Part shown: positions 37,525 through 45,582 of the stretch, in pieces
Layout: each line of letters opens with the position of its first letter
Position numbering within the stretch: position 1 is the first letter of the stretch
Origin: Bacteroides sp.
GTDB lineage: Bacteria; Bacteroidota; Bacteroidia; Bacteroidales; Bacteroidaceae
Reading direction: 5' to 3'
DNA length: 64,000 bases
Assembly: GCA_015060765.1 (NCBI GenBank)
Contig: SUXW01000002.1
Location: 141,011-205,010, forward strand
Position numbers and translations under genes: made by a program
Notes under the pieces: generated by a model
Databases searched by the model: none
What the model was told of the DNA's origin: nothing
What the model saw: only the letters and a program-made list of their open reading frames with translations

Positions 37525-38826
37525 TTATTTCAAAATTCGTTTGTCTATCACATGCTTGCTCTTACCTTGACTACGTTCAATACTGTTCGGTTCCATTAAT
37601 TTCACATCGGCACTAATGGAAAGAACACTCTTCAACTTGTCGGCCAAAGCTTTCTTTATGGCAAGCATACGACCAAGATCGTCACTGAAGAAGTCGCGAC
37701 GTACTTCTACCTGAACTTGCAAAGTATCGAGATTGTTTACACGGTCTACTACCAACAGATATTGCGGTTCGAATTCCGGCATAGTAAGAATAACGCTTTC
37801 CACTTGCGATGGGAATACGTTGATACCACGAATAATGAGCATATCATCACTTCTACCCATAATACGTCCCATCTTAACTGCTGTACGGCCACACGGACAC
37901 GGATCGTTATATAGAGTACAAAGGTCTTTCGTACGATACCGAAGTACCGGCATTCCTTCTTTTGTCAAAGTAGTGAACACCAATTCACCTTGTGTACCAT
38001 AAGGTAATTGTTCAAGTGTATCAGGATTGATGATTTCAGGATAGAAATGGTCTTCGCAGATGTGTGAACCGTTCTGTTCCTGACATTCATACGACACACC
38101 CGGTCCCATAATTTCACTCAACCCATAAATATTGTATCCTTTCAAACCAAGCCGTTCTTCAATTTCTTTGCGCATATTGTCCGTCCAAGGCTCTGCACCG
38201 AATGCACCGATACGCAAACCAATATCCTCCTTGGTCAACCCCATCTTTTCAAGAGTTTCCGCCAAATAGAGTGCATACGAAGGAGTACAAGCTATACCAC
38301 TAATTTTCAAGTCGCGAATAAGACGGATATGCTTTTCCGTATTACCCGTAGAAGTAGGAATAACTGTTGCTCCTAAGTTTTCAACTCCATAATGAGCACC
38401 CAAGCCTCCGGTAAACAAGCCATAACCATAAGCAACCGAAAAAGTATCATCACGAGTTACTCCGTATGCTGTCAAGCACCGGGCCATCACTTCCGACCAT
38501 ACGGCCAAATCTTTGCGAGTATAACCTACAATCGTCGGATTACCGGTGGTACCCGATGAAGCATGAACACGTACAATTTCCGAAGGAGGAGCAGCCTGCA
38601 AACCATACGGATAATTGTCACGCAGGTCCTGCTTGGTAGTAAAAGGCAGTTTTACTATATCATCTATACTACGGATATCCTCCGGAGAAAGATCCATTGT
38701 CTGCATTTTGTTTCTATAAAAAGGCACATTATGGTACACGTATGTCACCAATTTCTGAAGTCGTTTGCTTTGCAATGCATGCATTTCATCACGACTCATG
38801 CATTCTTTGTTAGGATTCCAAATCAT
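37525..38826 (-). CDS. paaK: phenylacetate-CoA ligase (PaaK-like)
   Basis: 433 residues. RVHASSGTTGNPTIVGYT is the P-loop, YGLSEIMGPGVSYEC motif II, and RTKDLCTLYNDPCPCGRT the PaaK-specific hinge with Cys pairs; SDDMLIIRGINVFPSQVE and SQGKSKHV end the catalytic domain. It forms phenylacetyl-CoA (or indoleacetyl-CoA and related) from acid, ATP and CoA. In this operon it pairs with IorAB, which interconverts aryl-acetyl-CoA and arylpyruvate. Confidence 0.92.
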   Translation of the reverse strand: MIWNPNKECMSRDEMHALQSKRLQKLVTYVYHNVPFYRNKMQTMDLSPEDIRSIDDIVKLPFTTKQDLRDNYPYGLQAAPPSEIVRVHASSGTTGNPTIVGYTRKDLAVWSEVMARCLTAYGVTRDDTFSVAYGYGLFTGGLGAHYGVENLGATVIPTSTGNTEKHIRLIRDLKISGIACTPSYALYLAETLEKMGLTKEDIGLRIGAFGAEPWTDNMRKEIEERLGLKGYNIYGLSEIMGPGVSYECQEQNGSHICEDHFYPEIINPDTLEQLPYGTQGELVFTTLTKEGMPVLRYRTKDLCTLYNDPCPCGRTAVKMGRIMGRSDDMLIIRGINVFPSQVESVILTMPEFEPQYLLVVDRVNNLDTLQVQVEVRRDFFSDDLGRMLAIKKALADKLKSVLSISADVKLMEPNSIERSQGKSKHVIDKRILK

Positions 38827-38849
38827 ATTCTATTTATTTTATTTAATTC

Positions 38850-40163
38850 TTAACTGATAGGATGGTCTTCATGAAAAGCTTTCATACGCTCTTCCATCAC
38901 TTCATATAATTCATCTCTCATTCGCGAAGTACATGCACGTACTCCCTGTTGGTCACTTCCTGTAGTAGAAAGTGAAATACTGCTCACACCATAATAAAGC
39001 AGTTCCTTCAGCAAATCACCTCCACTCATATTCCCGTAACCGATTGTAAAAAAGAAACCATCACCCACTACTTGGGTCGCATCGTAATCATATACGATAT
39101 GAAAGCCATTATCGGTAAAGATCTTCTTCATTTTTTCTGCACGGCGAGCATATTCACGGGTATCTTCCACAAAGTTGATTTTTCCTTCAGTGGAAAGACG
39201 TAGCATTTCGGCATACGCATATTGAGTGGATGCCGTACATCCTGAAGTAATCATATAAAGAATAGATGCAATGAGTGTCTGACCGAACACGCCTGCATCC
39301 TTATACCGTTCCGCTAAAGCAGGGAAATGACGGTCGAACAATTTATCACTGATACATGTCAACGCCATACGTTGGCCGGCATAGCTGAAGATCTTCGAGG
39401 ATGAAAGCATTAAGATATAGTTATCGGTATAATGAGCAACCGTAGGTGGATAAGGAGGTTCAAACGGATGACCCATATCGCGACGGAAATCCATACAGAA
39501 ATAAGCCAAATCTTCCATCACGATCACATCGTATTTCGTAGCTAATTCACCAATAACAGCCAATTCCTCTTCTTCCAGACATATCCAAGCAGGATTGTTC
39601 GGATTAGAATAAATAATAGCAGCAATGTCTCCTTTTTCCAAAAAACTTTCCAGTTTTTCACGAAGGGCAGTTCCTCGATGATGATATATATCAAATTCTT
39701 CCCACTCGGCACCAATGACACGAAGCTGGGACTTCTGGATAGGAAAACCCGGATCAATAAACAACACCTTATTTTTTCCCGGTTGTCGATGGGTACATGC
39801 TATAAATGAACCGAATGAACCAGCTACACTTCCTACTGTAGGAACACACGAACGCGGAGAGATATCCACATTAAGAAAAGCTTTCACAAAACGGGACGCT
39901 TCATGCTTCAGTTCAGGTACACCAGCAGCTGCCGGATATTGTGAACCTACTCCTCTATCGAGTGCCGCCTTTTCGGCCTCCACTCCCAACCAATTCACCG
40001 GCAAACCAGGAGACCCTTGATCCATACGGATAAATGGAATTCCTGTTTCCTTTTCCAAATATTGCGCCACCAACAACACTTCACCAATGGTAGCTCTCGA
40101 CAAATCGGCTACCTTACAGGTATCCGCCGCCTTTTTCACTAATTCTTCACTGAAAATTTTCAT
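38850..40163 (-). CDS. PLP-dependent class I/II aminotransferase, probably aromatic
   Basis: 437 residues, fold type I. DQGSPGLPVN and QYPAAAGVPELKHEASRF near the N-terminus, AAIIYSNPNNPAWICLEEEELAVIGELA, VIVMEDLAYF and MLSSSKIFSYAGQRM with the PLP lysine. Operon partners (aryl-CoA ligase, indolepyruvate oxidoreductase, omega-amidase) point to an aromatic amino acid or glutamine-phenylpyruvate transaminase. The 9-bp gap after iorB supports one transcript. Confidence 0.85.
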   Translation of the reverse strand: MKIFSEELVKKAADTCKVADLSRATIGEVLLVAQYLEKETGIPFIRMDQGSPGLPVNWLGVEAEKAALDRGVGSQYPAAAGVPELKHEASRFVKAFLNVDISPRSCVPTVGSVAGSFGSFIACTHRQPGKNKVLFIDPGFPIQKSQLRVIGAEWEEFDIYHHRGTALREKLESFLEKGDIAAIIYSNPNNPAWICLEEEELAVIGELATKYDVIVMEDLAYFCMDFRRDMGHPFEPPYPPTVAHYTDNYILMLSSSKIFSYAGQRMALTCISDKLFDRHFPALAERYKDAGVFGQTLIASILYMITSGCTASTQYAYAEMLRLSTEGKINFVEDTREYARRAEKMKKIFTDNGFHIVYDYDATQVVGDGFFFTIGYGNMSGGDLLKELLYYGVSSISLSTTGSDQQGVRACTSRMRDELYEVMEERMKAFHEDHPIS

Positions 40164-40172
40164 GATTTATCT

Positions 40173-40748
40173 TTACTTCACCGCATTCCATCCCAAATCG
40201 AATGCTTGTTGGTTAGCTTCCACTATCTTTTCCCCTTTCGATGCAAATACACGGGCTATGCTTTCACGAAGTTGTTCGGGAGTAAGGATATCGATGTACT
40301 TAGCTGCCATACCCAACAGAATGACATTGGCACTTTTAGGTAGATTATTCTCTTTAGCTACATCTTCTATCGGAAGGGTAGCCACATAAGGCAATGCATT
40401 CAGTTCCTGCATCAAAGCATCTTCATCAGGATAGTTCGGAATATTCTTGAATGAATGAGAGGAAGTTACTATCCACCCTTCCCGATTCAAATAAGGAAGA
40501 TAACGAAGCGCTTCCATCGGCTCCATTGATATAATTAAATCGGCGGCTCCTTGTTTAATCAAATCCGAATGAATGAGGTCGGTTGAGAGACGAAGATTGG
40601 ACTGTACATCCCCTCCACGTTGGCTCATACCATGTACTTCAGCCTGTTTTAGATTCAAGCCTGCGGTTGTTGCCGCTTCACCTATAATAGTAGCAATGGT
40701 GAGGATACCTTGTCCTCCCACACCAGCTAAAATGATATCCTTTTTCAT
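40173..40748 (-). CDS. iorB: IorB, indolepyruvate oxidoreductase beta subunit
   Basis: 191 residues. DIILAGVGGQGILTIATIIGEAA and EVHGMSQRGGDVQSNLRLS are the gamma-type domain motifs of IorB. Its start overlaps the iorA stop (ATGA, 40745-40748). It forms the complex with IorA that decarboxylates arylpyruvates oxidatively, or runs in reverse. Confidence 0.92.
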   Translation of the reverse strand: MKKDIILAGVGGQGILTIATIIGEAATTAGLNLKQAEVHGMSQRGGDVQSNLRLSTDLIHSDLIKQGAADLIISMEPMEALRYLPYLNREGWIVTSSHSFKNIPNYPDEDALMQELNALPYVATLPIEDVAKENNLPKSANVILLGMAAKYIDILTPEQLRESIARVFASKGEKIVEANQQAFDLGWNAVK

Positions 40749-42334
40749 TTTTTCTTGTTTCTGAGTTTACGTTGAAGTGTCTGCATGCATTCCCGACGAG
40801 GAATGATGACAGATACACCTTTGTATTCTATTTCTTCACGGATGGTACGAGTTATCTCTTCCATGTTCTTGGGCAACGGAACAACCACCCGTACATGCTT
40901 AGGATCCATACCCAAGCCAAGACAGATTGCTTCAAATTTATTGGTACCGGCTGAATCCTGACCACCCGTCATCGCCGTAGTCAAGTTATCAGATATAATC
41001 ACGGTAATATTGGCATTGTCGTTGATAGCATCGAGCAAACCTGTCATACCTGAATGTGTAAACGTAGAATCACCTATTACGGCTATGGAAGGAAAAACAC
41101 CGGCATCGGCTGCACCCTTTGCCATGGTGATGGAAGCTCCCATATCGACACAACTATCGATGGCACGGAAAGGAGGCAAGGCACCAAGCGTATAGCATCC
41201 GATATCTCCAAAAATACGTGCTCCCTGATATTCAGCTGCTACCTTGTTAAGAGCATCATACACGTCACGATGCCCGCATCCCTGACAAAGTGCAGGTGGT
41301 CGAGGCATTACATGCTGAGCAGCAACATACGGTTGTTCTATATTTACACCCAAAGCAGCACCTACACTATCGGGAGTCAGTTCGCCCATTCGGGGCAAAT
41401 CGCCCGTCAACCGTCCTTTTACCAGATAATCGGCACCCAAAAGAGACTTCACTTGTTCTTCTACCAATGGCTGACCGTCTTCGGCTATGAGTAATGCTTC
41501 ACATTGATTAGCCATCATTTTAATGGCTGATTCAGGCAACGGATATTGAGAAACCTTCAATACGGGAATATCAAGTTTCTGCGGTTCATTCTCCATTACA
41601 TAATTATATGCTATGCCACAAGCAATAACCCCGATTGCTGATTTCTTACTGATACTATGGGATACATTGTAAGGTGAAGTTTCAGAAGAAACAAGAAGTT
41701 CGCCTTGCTTACTTACTAAACTTGCATATTGTTTACGGGCATTTCCTGGGAGTAACACCCAATGTGTACGTTCAGTTTCAGGATTCAACGCATTTTGTAC
41801 CATCGGTTCACGTACTACCACTCCAGCACGAGAATGAGCCAAACGAGTTACAACCCGCATCAATACTGGAAGTTTCTTTTCTTCCGACAAAGCATAAGCA
41901 TAAGGCATCATGTCGTAGGCTTCCTGTTGGGTAGAAGGTTCCAATATAGGGATCATCGCAAATTTACCATAGAAACGGGAATCCTGTTCATTTTGTGAAG
42001 AATGCATCGAAGGGTCATCGGCCGCCAAAACAACCAGACCACCATTTACACCCGTAATGGCAGAGTTAACGAATGCATCTGCCGCTACATTCATACCTAC
42101 ATGTTTCATGCAAACCAAAGCACGTTTGCCTGCATACGACATACCCAACGCAGCTTCCATTGCCGTTTTCTCATTGGTACACCATCGGCTACGCACATCA
42201 GAAGCGTGTCCTTGAATAAATTCCGTTATTTCTGTTGAAGGCGTTCCAGGGTATGCATATACACCACTGATACCAGCATGAATCGCTCCCAAAGCAATCG
42301 CTTCATCGCCTAAAAGTAGTTTTCTTTCTATCAT
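40745..42334 (-). CDS. iorA: IorA, indolepyruvate oxidoreductase alpha subunit lacking the C-terminal ferredoxin domain
   Basis: 529 residues. LLGDEAIALGAIHAGISGVYAYPGTPSTEI is the N-terminal Pyr-type domain and LCQGCGHRDVYDALN, GDIGCYTLGALPPF and GDSTFTHSGMTGLLDAINDNANITVIISDN the TPP-binding beta-type domain. The protein stops at IIPRRECMQTLQRKLRNKKK. The archaeal enzymes of about 600 residues continue with two CxxCxxCxxxC motifs; they are absent here, so electron transfer must use another protein or only a partial site. Confidence 0.93.
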   Translation of the reverse strand: MIERKLLLGDEAIALGAIHAGISGVYAYPGTPSTEITEFIQGHASDVRSRWCTNEKTAMEAALGMSYAGKRALVCMKHVGMNVAADAFVNSAITGVNGGLVVLAADDPSMHSSQNEQDSRFYGKFAMIPILEPSTQQEAYDMMPYAYALSEEKKLPVLMRVVTRLAHSRAGVVVREPMVQNALNPETERTHWVLLPGNARKQYASLVSKQGELLVSSETSPYNVSHSISKKSAIGVIACGIAYNYVMENEPQKLDIPVLKVSQYPLPESAIKMMANQCEALLIAEDGQPLVEEQVKSLLGADYLVKGRLTGDLPRMGELTPDSVGAALGVNIEQPYVAAQHVMPRPPALCQGCGHRDVYDALNKVAAEYQGARIFGDIGCYTLGALPPFRAIDSCVDMGASITMAKGAADAGVFPSIAVIGDSTFTHSGMTGLLDAINDNANITVIISDNLTTAMTGGQDSAGTNKFEAICLGLGMDPKHVRVVVPLPKNMEEITRTIREEIEYKGVSVIIPRRECMQTLQRKLRNKKK

Positions 42335-42342
42335 AGTTATTC

Positions 42343-43104
42343 TTATTTTCGTTCAAAACCATCGGCATCATCCAATACCGGAAACTTTTCTCTAAAAGCA
42401 TTAAGTTTTTCCAAATCGACATTGGATGTAGCTTCACATTCTTCATTCATCATACATGCAGCCAAAACCTTTCCATACGGATCGACAATGACACTACCTC
42501 CACAATATTCACAAGATGGATCGACCCCCACCCGATTCACTCCTACCACATAACATTGGTTTTCAATAGCACGAGCAATCAACAAAGCGCTCCAAGCAGA
42601 GACTCTCGGAGTAGGCCAACTGGCTACATATAGAATCATATCATAATCTCCACGATTGCGTGCCCATACCGGAAAGCGAAGATCGTAACAGATTTCCAAA
42701 AGAATTCGGAATCCCTTCCATTCTACCACAACACGCTCTTCGCCTGCCGTAAAACGTTTATGTTCTCCACCATAAGTAAAAAGATGCTTCTTGTCATATT
42801 GAGCCACACTTCCATCCGGCTTCACGAAATAAAAGCGGTTATAATACTTGCCTTCCTGCGTTACGGCAACACTACCGGCAATGGCGGCACCGGTTTCGGA
42901 AGCTTTACACTTCATCCATCGAAGTGTATCACTATCTGCACTTTCGGCAATACCTTCAGGATTAGTACAAAATCCTGTAGAAAACATTTCAGGTAAAACA
43001 TAAAGTTCTGCACCTGGATTACGATCTATGGCTTCATTGGCTTTCTGTACGTTTAAAACGGGATTTGCCCACTCAATATCACGTTGTAATATCGTAATTT
43101 TCAT
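42343..43104 (-). CDS. omega-amidase/carbon-nitrogen hydrolase (YafV/Nit2-like)
   Basis: 253 residues. The nitrilase-superfamily triad is present: E39 (YVLPEMFSTGF), the Lys of QYDKKHLFTYGGEHKRF (about 109) and the Cys of LLEICYDLRFPVWARN (about 145). The FSTGF and GGEHKRF segments fit the YafV/Nit2 omega-amidases, which hydrolyse 2-oxoglutaramate formed by glutamine transaminases. As first gene of the aryl-acid operon it could make transamination of arylpyruvates irreversible. Substrate inferred. Confidence 0.86.
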   Translation of the reverse strand: MKITILQRDIEWANPVLNVQKANEAIDRNPGAELYVLPEMFSTGFCTNPEGIAESADSDTLRWMKCKASETGAAIAGSVAVTQEGKYYNRFYFVKPDGSVAQYDKKHLFTYGGEHKRFTAGEERVVVEWKGFRILLEICYDLRFPVWARNRGDYDMILYVASWPTPRVSAWSALLIARAIENQCYVVGVNRVGVDPSCEYCGGSVIVDPYGKVLAACMMNEECEATSNVDLEKLNAFREKFPVLDDADGFERK

Positions 43105-43125
43105 AATTTATCCATTTATATTTCG

Positions 43126-43133
43126 CAAAGATA
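43126..43133 (-). promoter_or_regulatory. -7 promoter box for the aryl-acid operon
   Basis: On the minus strand this reads TATCTTTG, 21 bp before the ATG at 43104. It is the only strong candidate promoter found for the seven-gene minus-strand run down to 35471. The rest of the gap 43105-43313 is AT-rich with no other signal. Confidence 0.55.
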
Positions 43134-43313
43134 CAAAAATAGTATATTAAAAGAAATAATGTTGCAAAAAAACGCACCATGGTTTACTTTTTTATACTAC
43201 AAAAGATATATAATCGATAAAAACAAGGTTTTCTTTCATTTTACAAATAATCGCTTCATATATTTGAATGTTTCACTAATTATCCGTTACTTTGTAAAAA
43301 ACAATAACAGATT

Positions 43314-44441
43314 ATGGAAAAAGCAAAAGTATATTTTACAGACTTCCGTACACAGATGAACGGTGATAGTCTGCCTATCAAGCTAAAAAAATTGATGAAA
43401 AAAGCCGGTATCGGAAACATCAATATGGAAGGGAAATTTGTAGCCATCAAAATGCATTTCGGTGAATTGGGAAACTTGAGTTACCTCCGTCCCAATTATG
43501 CCCGTGCCGTAGTAGATGTCATCAAGGAATTGGGTGGAAAACCTTATCTGACGGATTGCAACACACTCTACCCGGGACATCGTAAAAATGCACTCGACCA
43601 CCTCTATTGTGCTTGGGAGAATGGATTTACTCCACTCACGGTAGGATGTCCCATTCTTATTGGCGACGGTCTGAAAGGCACCGATGATGTAGAAGTACCT
43701 GTAATAGGAGGAGAATACGTAGAAAAAGCCAAGATAGGTCGAGCCATTATGGATGCCGACATATTCATCAGTCTCACCCATTTCAAAGGACATGAAATGA
43801 CTGGTTTCGGAGGAACCATCAAGAACATAGGCATGGGATGCGGATCAAGAGCCGGGAAAAATGACCAGCACAATAGCGGGCAACCGGTGATTGACGCCAA
43901 TTTGTGTCGTGGATGCAAAGCTTGTATGAAGCAATGTGCTAACGAAGGACTGATTTTCAATGCACAAACCCGCAAGATGGAAGTGGACAAAAATCATTGT
44001 TTGGGATGCGGACGATGCATTGGTGCCTGCAATTTTGATGCAATCAGTTTTGAAAACGGCAATGCCGTAAAACTCCTCAATTGCAAAATGGCCGAATATA
44101 CTAAAGCGGTAGTAGATGGTCGCCCACAATTCCACATCTCACTGATTGTTGACGTATCACCCAATTGTGATTGTCACGGAGAGAACGATGCCCCTATCCT
44201 ACCCAATATCGGTATGTTTGTCTCTACCGACCCGCTTGCATTGGATCAAGCCTGCGCCGATGCATGCCTTTCGGCCACGCCATTACCTAATAGTCAATTG
44301 CACGACCACATCCATGCTCCTGGATTCCACGACCATCACGATCACTTCGTGAACTCCACTCCCGAAACCGATTGGCGTTCTTGCTTGGAACATGCAGAAA
44401 AGATTGGTTTGGGTACAAGAGCATATGAACTGATTAAATAA
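43314..44441 (+). CDS. DUF362 protein with 2[4Fe-4S] ferredoxin domain
   Basis: 375 residues. N-terminal DUF362 (KMHFGELGNLSYLRPNYARAVVDVIKELGG; ISLTHFKGHEMTGFGGTIKNIGMGCGSRAGK). A ferredoxin insert follows at about 195-245 with LCRGCKACMKQC and HCLGCGRCIGAC, then a C-terminal segment with a His-rich stretch (HDHIHAPGFHDHHDHF, about 335-355). Redox role is likely, substrate unknown. Divergent from the aryl-acid operon; it could serve as electron partner for IorAB, which lacks its own ferredoxin, but nothing proves this. Confidence 0.88.
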   Translation: MEKAKVYFTDFRTQMNGDSLPIKLKKLMKKAGIGNINMEGKFVAIKMHFGELGNLSYLRPNYARAVVDVIKELGGKPYLTDCNTLYPGHRKNALDHLYCAWENGFTPLTVGCPILIGDGLKGTDDVEVPVIGGEYVEKAKIGRAIMDADIFISLTHFKGHEMTGFGGTIKNIGMGCGSRAGKNDQHNSGQPVIDANLCRGCKACMKQCANEGLIFNAQTRKMEVDKNHCLGCGRCIGACNFDAISFENGNAVKLLNCKMAEYTKAVVDGRPQFHISLIVDVSPNCDCHGENDAPILPNIGMFVSTDPLALDQACADACLSATPLPNSQLHDHIHAPGFHDHHDHFVNSTPETDWRSCLEHAEKIGLGTRAYELIK

Positions 44442-44450
44442 AAAAGAACG

Positions 44451-45542
44451 ATGAAACGAATTGCATTTATCGACTACATCCGTGTATTCGCCTGTTTTTT
44501 AGTGATTTTGGTTCATGCCAGCGAAAACTATTATTCAGGTGAAGGAGCTACCGATATGGCTGGTCCACAATCTTTTCTAGCCAATGAAACCAACCGCTTA
44601 TGGGTATCTATATACGATGGTTTCTCACGAATGTCCGTACCTTTGTTTATGATTGTATCAGCCTTTTTATTGGCACCCATGAAGAAAGGAATAACATCGT
44701 GGCAATTCTATACCCATCGATTCGCCCGTATCCTTCCACCGTTCATTCTATTCATGATTCTATATAGTACCCTCCCTTTGCTATGGGGACAAATAGACGG
44801 AAATACTTCATTAAAGGATTTGTCGCGCCTATTGCTTAATTTCCCAACTATAGGAGGACATTTGTGGTTTATGTTTCCACTCATCAGCCTTTACCTATTC
44901 ATTCCCATTATATCCCCTTGGTTGGAAAAGGCCACCCCACGCGAAGAGCGTTTCTTTATTGGATTATTCCTATTATCAACCTGCATACCTTACCTGAATC
45001 GTTTCTGTGGCGAAGTATGGGGACAATGTTTCTGGAATGAATACCACATGTTGTGGTACTTTTCGGGATATTTAGGATATCTGGTATTGGCACACTACAT
45101 CCGTACGCACCTCACCTGGAATCGTTCAAAACGATTCTGGACAGGTTTTGTCCTAATGATAGTGGGTGCCGTATGGACCATCTATTCTTTCTATATCCAA
45201 GCCATTCCAGGTATAACACTTTCTACTCCCGAAATAGAGTTGGGATGGACATTCTGCACCATTAATTGTGTGATACTTACAACCGGTACTTTCTTGATGT
45301 TCAGTTGCATACAGGCACCTCAATCTCCTCGTTTCGTTTCAGACATCTCGAAACTAACTTATGGTATGTATCTCATACATATTTTCTGGTTGGGTATGTG
45401 GGTAGATGTATTCAAAAACGACATGCAATTGGATACAGTCTTCGCTATACCAATCATTTCCATTGCTACTTATATTACCTGTTACATAAGTTGCAAACTC
45501 CTCTCTTATCTTCCTGGAAGCAAATGGATAATTGGAGCATAA
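44451..45542 (+). CDS. membrane acyltransferase (Acyl_transf_3)
   Basis: 363 residues with about ten hydrophobic segments. The first has the family start RIAFIDYIRVFACFLVILVHASENYY with the conserved His. This family transfers acetyl or other acyl groups to sugars, lipids or polysaccharides. It lies 9 bp after the DUF362 gene, probably co-transcribed, and ends in the shared terminator with mfd. Confidence 0.84.
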   Translation: MKRIAFIDYIRVFACFLVILVHASENYYSGEGATDMAGPQSFLANETNRLWVSIYDGFSRMSVPLFMIVSAFLLAPMKKGITSWQFYTHRFARILPPFILFMILYSTLPLLWGQIDGNTSLKDLSRLLLNFPTIGGHLWFMFPLISLYLFIPIISPWLEKATPREERFFIGLFLLSTCIPYLNRFCGEVWGQCFWNEYHMLWYFSGYLGYLVLAHYIRTHLTWNRSKRFWTGFVLMIVGAVWTIYSFYIQAIPGITLSTPEIELGWTFCTINCVILTTGTFLMFSCIQAPQSPRFVSDISKLTYGMYLIHIFWLGMWVDVFKNDMQLDTVFAIPIISIATYITCYISCKLLSYLPGSKWIIGA

Positions 45543-45582
45543 TAAATGAAAGGGCGACCGATAGGGTCGCCCTTTCATTTAT
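45542..45582. terminator. bidirectional terminator shared by the acyltransferase and mfd
   Basis: A perfect 18-bp stem (45542-45559 with 45565-45582) and a GATAG loop. The hairpin begins at the last base of the acyltransferase stop and covers the mfd stop, so both convergent genes end inside one terminator. Confidence 0.85.

Noticed and set aside
43159..43359. 66-codon plus-strand frame before the DUF362 gene
   Set aside because: AT-rich gap DNA without RBS or family features; it overlaps the start of the DUF362 gene in another frame.
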